Positions 59,366-64,000 of a stretch of 64,000 nucleotides of DNA are shown piece by piece. The notes below the pieces were generated by a model that saw only the letters and a list, made by a program, of their open reading frames with translations, had not been told where the DNA came from and did no database searches. Within the stretch, counting starts at the first letter, position 1, and every line of letters starts with the position of its first letter. The DNA is from Trichoderma breve (lineage: Eukaryota > Ascomycota > Sordariomycetes > Hypocreales > Hypocreaceae), in NCBI RefSeq assembly GCF_028502605.1, contig NC_079234.1:2480001-2544000 (forward strand), given 5' to 3'. A program made the position numbers and the translations under genes.

Positions 59366-61417
59366 ATGGAGTCGTCGCGTGGCCCCCCCAAGGTCAAAAA
59401 CAAGGCCGCTGCGCCCATCCAGATCAGTGCCGAGCAGCTGCTTCGTGAGGCCGTCGACCGACAGGAGGTTCAGATCCAGGCGCCAACTCAGCGATTCGCC
59501 GATCTCGAAGAACTTCACGAGTACCAGGGCCGGAAGCGAAAGGAGTTTGAGGACTATGTCAGGCGAAATCGCGTCAAGCTCAGCAACTGGCTGCAGTACG
59601 CGCAGTGGGAGCTGGAGCAGAAAGAGTTTGCCCGCGCTCGATCCGTCTTCGAGCGTTGTCTCGATGTCCATCCCAATGATGTCCAGGTGTGGACGCGATA
59701 TATCGAGGCCGAGATGAAGTCGAGAAACATCAACCATGCCCGAAATCTGCTGGACCGCGCAGTCACGCGGCTGCCCCGAGTCGACAAGATGTGGTACAAA
59801 TACGTTTACATGGAGGAGATGCTGGGCAACATCCCCGGAACGCGACAGGTCTTTGATAGGTGGATGCAATGGCGACCAAATGAGGCGGCATGGAGTGCGT
59901 ATATCAAACTGGAAAAGCGATATGGCGAGTTTGACCGGGCACGCGAGATCTTCCAGACCTTTACCATGGTCCACCCTGAGCCCCGAAACTGGATCAAATG
60001 GGCCAAGTTTGAGGAAGAGTACGGAACGAGCGATCTGGTTCGTGAGGTTTTTGGAACGGCGGTTGAGACTCTGGGCGATGACTTTGTCGACGAGAAGCTA
60101 TTCATTGCCTACGCTAGGTTTGAGTCCAAGCTCAAGGAATATGAGCGAGCGAGAGCCATTTACAAATACGCCCTTGACCGCCTGCCCCGATCAAAATCAA
60201 GACTGCTGCACTCGGCATACACGACATTCGAAAAGCAGTTTGGCGACCAGGACGGCGTGGAGGATGTGGTCCTCTCAAAGAGACGGGTGTTTTACGAGGA
60301 GCAGGTGCGCGAGAACCCTAAAAACTACGATGCGTGGTTCGACTACGCCGGCCTGGAGGAGGCATCTAGGGATGCAGACCGTGTCCGGGATGTCTACGAG
60401 CGAGCGATTGCCCAAGTGCCCCCAACCCAGGAGAAGCGGCACTGGCGCCGATACATTTACCTGTGGATATTCTACGCGGTGTGGGAGGAGCTCGAGGGCC
60501 AGGACGTAGAGCGCGCCCGGCAGATCTACACCACATGCCTAAATCTGATACCCCATACCAAGTTTACGTTTGCCAAGATATGGCTGCTTGCGGCGCAGTT
60601 TGAGGTTCGACAGGGCGACCTGGGGGCTGCCCGAAAGCTGCTGGGGCGTGCGATCGGCATGTGCCCCAAGGACAAGCTGTTCGACGGCTATGTCGATCTA
60701 GAGCGGAAGCTGTTTGAATTCGTTCGCTGCCGGAAGCTATACGAGAAGCACGTTGAGTACAACTCAACAAACTGCCAGACGTGGATCAAGTTTGCCGAGC
60801 TGGAACGCGGTCTGGACGACCTCGATCGTGCGAGGGCCATCTTCGAACTGGCCGTCAGCCAGCCCCAGCTGGACATGCCAGAGCTGCTGTGGAAGGCCTA
60901 CATCGACTTTGAAGAAGAAGAGGGCGAGTACGAACGGACGCGCGACCTGTACGAGCGACTCCTCGAGAAGACGGACCACGTCAAGGTCTGGATCAGCTAC
61001 GCCCACTTCGAAATCAACATCCCCGAAGACGACGAGGCCGACGAGGAGCAAGAAGAGCAGCCCGTCAGCGACGAGGCAAAGGCCCGCGCCCGCAAGGTCT
61101 TTGAGCGCGCCCACAAGAGCATGCGCGACAAGGACCTCAAGGAGGAGCGCGTCAGCCTGCTCAACGCCTGGTTGTCCTTTGAGCGCACGCACGGCTCCGA
61201 CGCCGACGTGGACGCCGTGCAGAAGCAGATGCCGCGCAGGGTCAAGCGCCGGAGGAGAGTCCAGGACGAGAGCGGCGGCGACAACGAGGACGTCTACGAG
61301 GAGTACTTTGACTACGTCTTCCCGGCGGACGACCAGCAGGCCAAGAACCTGTCCAACATTATGGCCATGGCGCAGAAGTGGAAGCAGACAGGCGGCGATT
61401 TGTCCGGCGCTTCGTGA
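59366..61417 (+). CDS. CLF1: CLF1 / crooked-neck pre-mRNA splicing factor
   Basis: A single uninterrupted exon encodes 683 aa, the usual length of fungal Clf1. The start gives [20 protein letters not shown], followed by [14 protein letters not shown], the characteristic N-terminus. The protein consists of about fifteen HAT (half-a-TPR) repeats, with repeated W-x2-Y-x3-E patterns such as [40 protein letters not shown] and [20 protein letters not shown], and repeated ARxIFERA-type second helices. An acidic insertion ([14 protein letters not shown]) lies between late repeats and the C-terminus is charged. Clf1 is a scaffold of the Prp19-associated (NTC) spliceosome complex. The gene has no intron and is divergent from PRP31. 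Confidence 0.96.
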   Translation: MESSRGPPKVKNKAAAPIQISAEQLLREAVDRQEVQIQAPTQRFADLEELHEYQGRKRKEFEDYVRRNRVKLSNWLQYAQWELEQKEFARARSVFERCLDVHPNDVQVWTRYIEAEMKSRNINHARNLLDRAVTRLPRVDKMWYKYVYMEEMLGNIPGTRQVFDRWMQWRPNEAAWSAYIKLEKRYGEFDRAREIFQTFTMVHPEPRNWIKWAKFEEEYGTSDLVREVFGTAVETLGDDFVDEKLFIAYARFESKLKEYERARAIYKYALDRLPRSKSRLLHSAYTTFEKQFGDQDGVEDVVLSKRRVFYEEQVRENPKNYDAWFDYAGLEEASRDADRVRDVYERAIAQVPPTQEKRHWRRYIYLWIFYAVWEELEGQDVERARQIYTTCLNLIPHTKFTFAKIWLLAAQFEVRQGDLGAARKLLGRAIGMCPKDKLFDGYVDLERKLFEFVRCRKLYEKHVEYNSTNCQTWIKFAELERGLDDLDRARAIFELAVSQPQLDMPELLWKAYIDFEEEEGEYERTRDLYERLLEKTDHVKVWISYAHFEINIPEDDEADEEQEEQPVSDEAKARARKVFERAHKSMRDKDLKEERVSLLNAWLSFERTHGSDADVDAVQKQMPRRVKRRRRVQDESGGDNEDVYEEYFDYVFPADDQQAKNLSNIMAMAQKWKQTGGDLSGAS

Positions 61418-62943
61418 GGGTTGTGTGCGATTCCTTCTGTTGCCGTATTTACAACGTTTCTTTTGGGGGCAGAATACAAAATATTCCCGTCTAATACTCC
61501 GATACATCTCTCTCTCTCTCTCTGTCTAATTTCACTCCCCCTCCGTCTCTCTTCACTCTATCAACCAATGTGATTTCACGCATGCATGCACTCCTCACAA
61601 GAAGACGACGATGAGACACATGGGAGAGGGGGCCACTCACATACCACACACATACATACTCGTACATACGCATACGCATGTACATGCAACCCGCCTCAAA
61701 CATCACGATATCAAAATCCATTCGCTCCAGGGGGGACGCACAACGACGTCACCACTATTTCACATCGCATGCTCCCATGCAAGCAGTGGGGGTGGTCGGG
61801 CCGCGCACTGTGACGTTTCAGACTAAACAAGGGGGGAGGAGAAAAAAAGACGTGTCCGAGATCTTGATGCAGTTGGATGCCGCTTACACAAGTCATGATG
61901 TCATAGACTTGGGGAAATCTTGAATGCTGGAGTTTTTGCCAGGGAGCGGAAAGAAAAGATTGCGTAGTTTTTCTATTTTTGATCGAGTGACCAAGGGCCA
62001 CGAAAAGGATAATGTCTTTAGTCCATATGCAAAATGACGAATTTACTTGATGCCATGCATTAATCACACAGTTTTTTTTTGTCCTCTACCTTTCCATTAT
62101 ATAAAAAACATAAAAGCACTCATTAATATCAGTCATCATAATTCGTAAATCGGAGTCCAGCTTGCCAGGCCCCCACACATGCAAGGAAATCAATGTAAGC
62201 CATCCAAGAATTCCGTCCCTCAACCTGTTTTCCAACCCAAGTGTTCCAATCATCGTAGATCTACCCTTCCTCTGCATCGCCCGCCCTGGGCCGTCTTTGC
62301 CGGACCTACTGCATATCCCTTCCTGCTTCATTGAGATTCTAGGATGTGCCACGTTACCTAGCATGGCCGTTATCCAAGAATTCATCAAGCCCGCGCCTTT
62401 CTCGTGTTGGCCTGCATGGAAACGTGTACCAATCCATGCAAAGTGCCAGATCCGGCCTTGATTCCGAGAAATAACTGGCTCCTCTCGTCAATCGATCGAG
62501 TTGCGGCCGTGCTCGAGCATGCCGATTCTCCGCAATGGCCATGATTCCATCCTCTCGGGTGCATTCCTTATTCTCCGGAAAGGAACAAGCACTCAGTAGC
62601 GCCGGTGATCTGTAGCAAATCAATCATTATTAGTCAGTTGTTCTTAATATAGATGCAAGAGTATTGAAGAAAACAATTTTGCTAAGCTCAAAGCTCAATC
62701 TATATAGCAGCACGCAGCACATGAAGTCATTTCAAAGGTTTCACGGTCCCTGATTGGAAGGTGGGTAACCAATGCCAATATTAGAACGAAAGTAGTCTTC
62801 CCGCAGTTATACCATCCAAGTCGTGTAGTGAATGGTTTAAGTGACGGGGTGAGCTCGTAGAATCTGAAACGTAGAAATGGAATGAAAGGTTGTTATAAAA
62901 GGAATGTTGTTGGTTGGCGCTCAGACTCCTTAGTGGTGGTGGC
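61418..62943. other. Convergent spacer between CLF1 and the DUF3824-like gene
   Basis: This 1.5-kb region includes a short TC repeat at about 61506-61522, a CA/TA-rich stretch with repeated CATAC words (61,630-61,690), and one TACTCGTA word at 61657-61664. A 100-codon minus-strand frame at 62086-62388 has no features. No gene is supported. Confidence 0.45.
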
Positions 62944-64000
62944 TCAACGGCTATCCCGCCTGAGAGGCGGTTGGAGTTGAGAGACCGCACTGTATCTGCG
63001 GTCGAGGATGTATACTCCATCCTCATTGTCTCCATAGTATCCGTCGTTTCTCGGCCGCGATGAAGTTGACCAGCTTGAGGATCGTTTTCTTTCTCCAAGC
63101 TTCTGGCGCTTCTCTGCTCGCTTCTCACGGCGGCGCTCTTTTTCGCTCTTCCACTCTCTGCACTCGTGAGTCATATCTCTAGCTTCTTTGAGCTCGGATA
63201 ATGCGCCCTTGATACCAATGGCGGCTATACCGACCGAAGCTGCGTCTTGCATGATAGCTTTGGCCCTGAGCTTCTTGGCTTCTTGTGAAGAGAGAAGGCC
63301 TTCTTTGACTGCTTCTTTCCGTGCCTTCCTCTTCTCCATGCTTTTATAGACTCCATGTGCTGCGTGAACTGTGGCAATGGTCGCAAGACCTGTAGTTATA
63401 ACTTGCTTACCTCTCATTTTCTTGGCCCTTCTCTCATCCTCGGAGGAGTCTCCTAAATCGGACTCAGATCCATACCCACCCCTCCTGCGGGATTGGTCCC
63501 GAGATCGAGAACGGTCTCGGTCACGGGATTCACCACGGCCTCCACGGCGTCGGTATCTAGGATCATCGTATACGTGATCATCATCTCGTCGACCGCCGGA
63601 GTGGCGTGAGCTCCGGTCGTCATAGTCGTCATCATAATCGCGTCGGCGACGGTCATCAGCAGCGACGAGAGCACCGCTGCCGAAGCCTAGCTTCGCAAGA
63701 CCATCTCGTGCCTTGTCCACAACGCTGCGGCTTCGGCTGCGGTGACGATCCCGATCTCGCGAGGGGCTTCTAGAAAAGCTCCTGTCGCGTCCACGGGATC
63801 GCGATCGATCAAAGGCCTTTTTAGCGCCGAGGGCACCCAATCCAGCCGTTGCAAGTGCTGCGAGGCCGACACCTCCATGGCCGTCCTTTGATCGTGCACG
63901 AGATCGGGAGCGGCTTCTGCCAGTGCGACGGTCCTCTTCAATGTCATTCCTGGAGCCGTTGATCAAGCGGTTGCCCACCAGACCTCCGATGACTGACTCG
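62944..64000 (-). CDS. Partial gene: Arg/Ser/Asp-rich protein with DUF3824-like segments
   Basis: A frame open to the right window edge ends at TGA 62946-62944; 351 or more residues are visible and the 5' end is missing. The visible N-terminal part has a Gly-rich segment (VIGGLVGNRLINGSRNDIEE). Alternating Arg-Ser/Arg-Asp tracts follow (RSRSRSRARS, RSRGRDRSFSRSPSRDRDR), with hydrophobic Gly/Ala segments between them (GLAALATAGLGALGAKKAFD). A later Ala/Ile-rich part (VITTGLATIATVHAAHGVYK, then SVGIAAIGIKGALSEL) could associate with membranes. This alternation resembles fungal DUF3824 proteins, whose function is not established. The Arg-Ser tracts look like SR splicing domains, but there is no RNA-recognition motif in the visible part, so I do not call it a splicing factor. 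Confidence 0.75.
   Translation of the reverse strand, partial: ESVIGGLVGNRLINGSRNDIEEDRRTGRSRSRSRARSKDGHGGVGLAALATAGLGALGAKKAFDRSRSRGRDRSFSRSPSRDRDRHRSRSRSVVDKARDGLAKLGFGSGALVAADDRRRRDYDDDYDDRSSRHSGGRRDDDHVYDDPRYRRRGGRGESRDRDRSRSRDQSRRRGGYGSESDLGDSSEDERRAKKMRGKQVITTGLATIATVHAAHGVYKSMEKRKARKEAVKEGLLSSQEAKKLRAKAIMQDAASVGIAAIGIKGALSELKEARDMTHECREWKSEKERRREKRAEKRQKLGERKRSSSWSTSSRPRNDGYYGDNEDGVYILDRRYSAVSQLQPPLRRDSR

Overview
The window looks like chromosomal DNA of a filamentous ascomycete, most likely a Sordariomycete of the order Hypocreales (Trichoderma- or Fusarium-like). The evidence is short introns (about 50-270 nt) with GTRAGT-type donors and CTAAC/CTGAC branch points, typical fungal protein families, and long gene-poor spacers beside regulatory genes. 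The species cannot be fixed from sequence alone. No rRNA, tRNA, CRISPR array or intact transposon was recognised. Exon-intron models were built by hand from reading-frame continuity and splice consensus; genomic spans are given as start/end and exon coordinates are in the evidence.

Layout, left to right: the 5' end of a probable mitochondrial protein (minus, cut by the window edge); RIC1, a Golgi Ypt6/Rab6 exchange-factor subunit (+); casein kinase 2 beta subunit (+); a PAP2-type lipid phosphatase (-); an AT-richer accessory island with a decayed HET-domain/ankyrin gene (+); mitochondrial ribosomal protein L2 (-); B-type cyclin (+); THO-complex WD40 subunit TEX1/THOC3 (+); a 5.9-kb spacer; a Zn2Cys6 transcription factor (+); a fusion of a basic, zinc-ligand-bearing N-terminal region to an omega-like glutathione transferase (+); an MFS phosphate/glycerophosphodiester-type transporter (-); a 3.5-kb spacer; an unrecognised conserved-looking protein (+); acetate kinase (+); an FlbC-like C2H2 regulator (-) with a 9.6-kb gene-poor upstream region; PRP31 (-) and CLF1 (+), two spliceosome genes sharing a 454-bp divergent promoter; and a DUF3824-like, Arg/Ser-rich protein cut by the right edge (-).

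Most genes are unrelated housekeeping loci. The meaningful arrangements are the head-to-head PRP31/CLF1 pair and the head-to-head RML2/cyclin B pair. The points most worth following up are: (1) the HET-ankyrin gene, with a TGA exactly where the invariant Trp of the GWTLQEL motif belongs and a separate one-base frameshift near its 3' end; (2) the GST fusion, whose N-terminal half has a C...C...HxH layout resembling the FAR1/WRKY-GCM1 zinc fold and whose catalytic Cys codon is split by an intron; (3) a 9-bp motif, TACGGAGTA, present at least 12 times against about 0.5 expected by chance, always outside genes.
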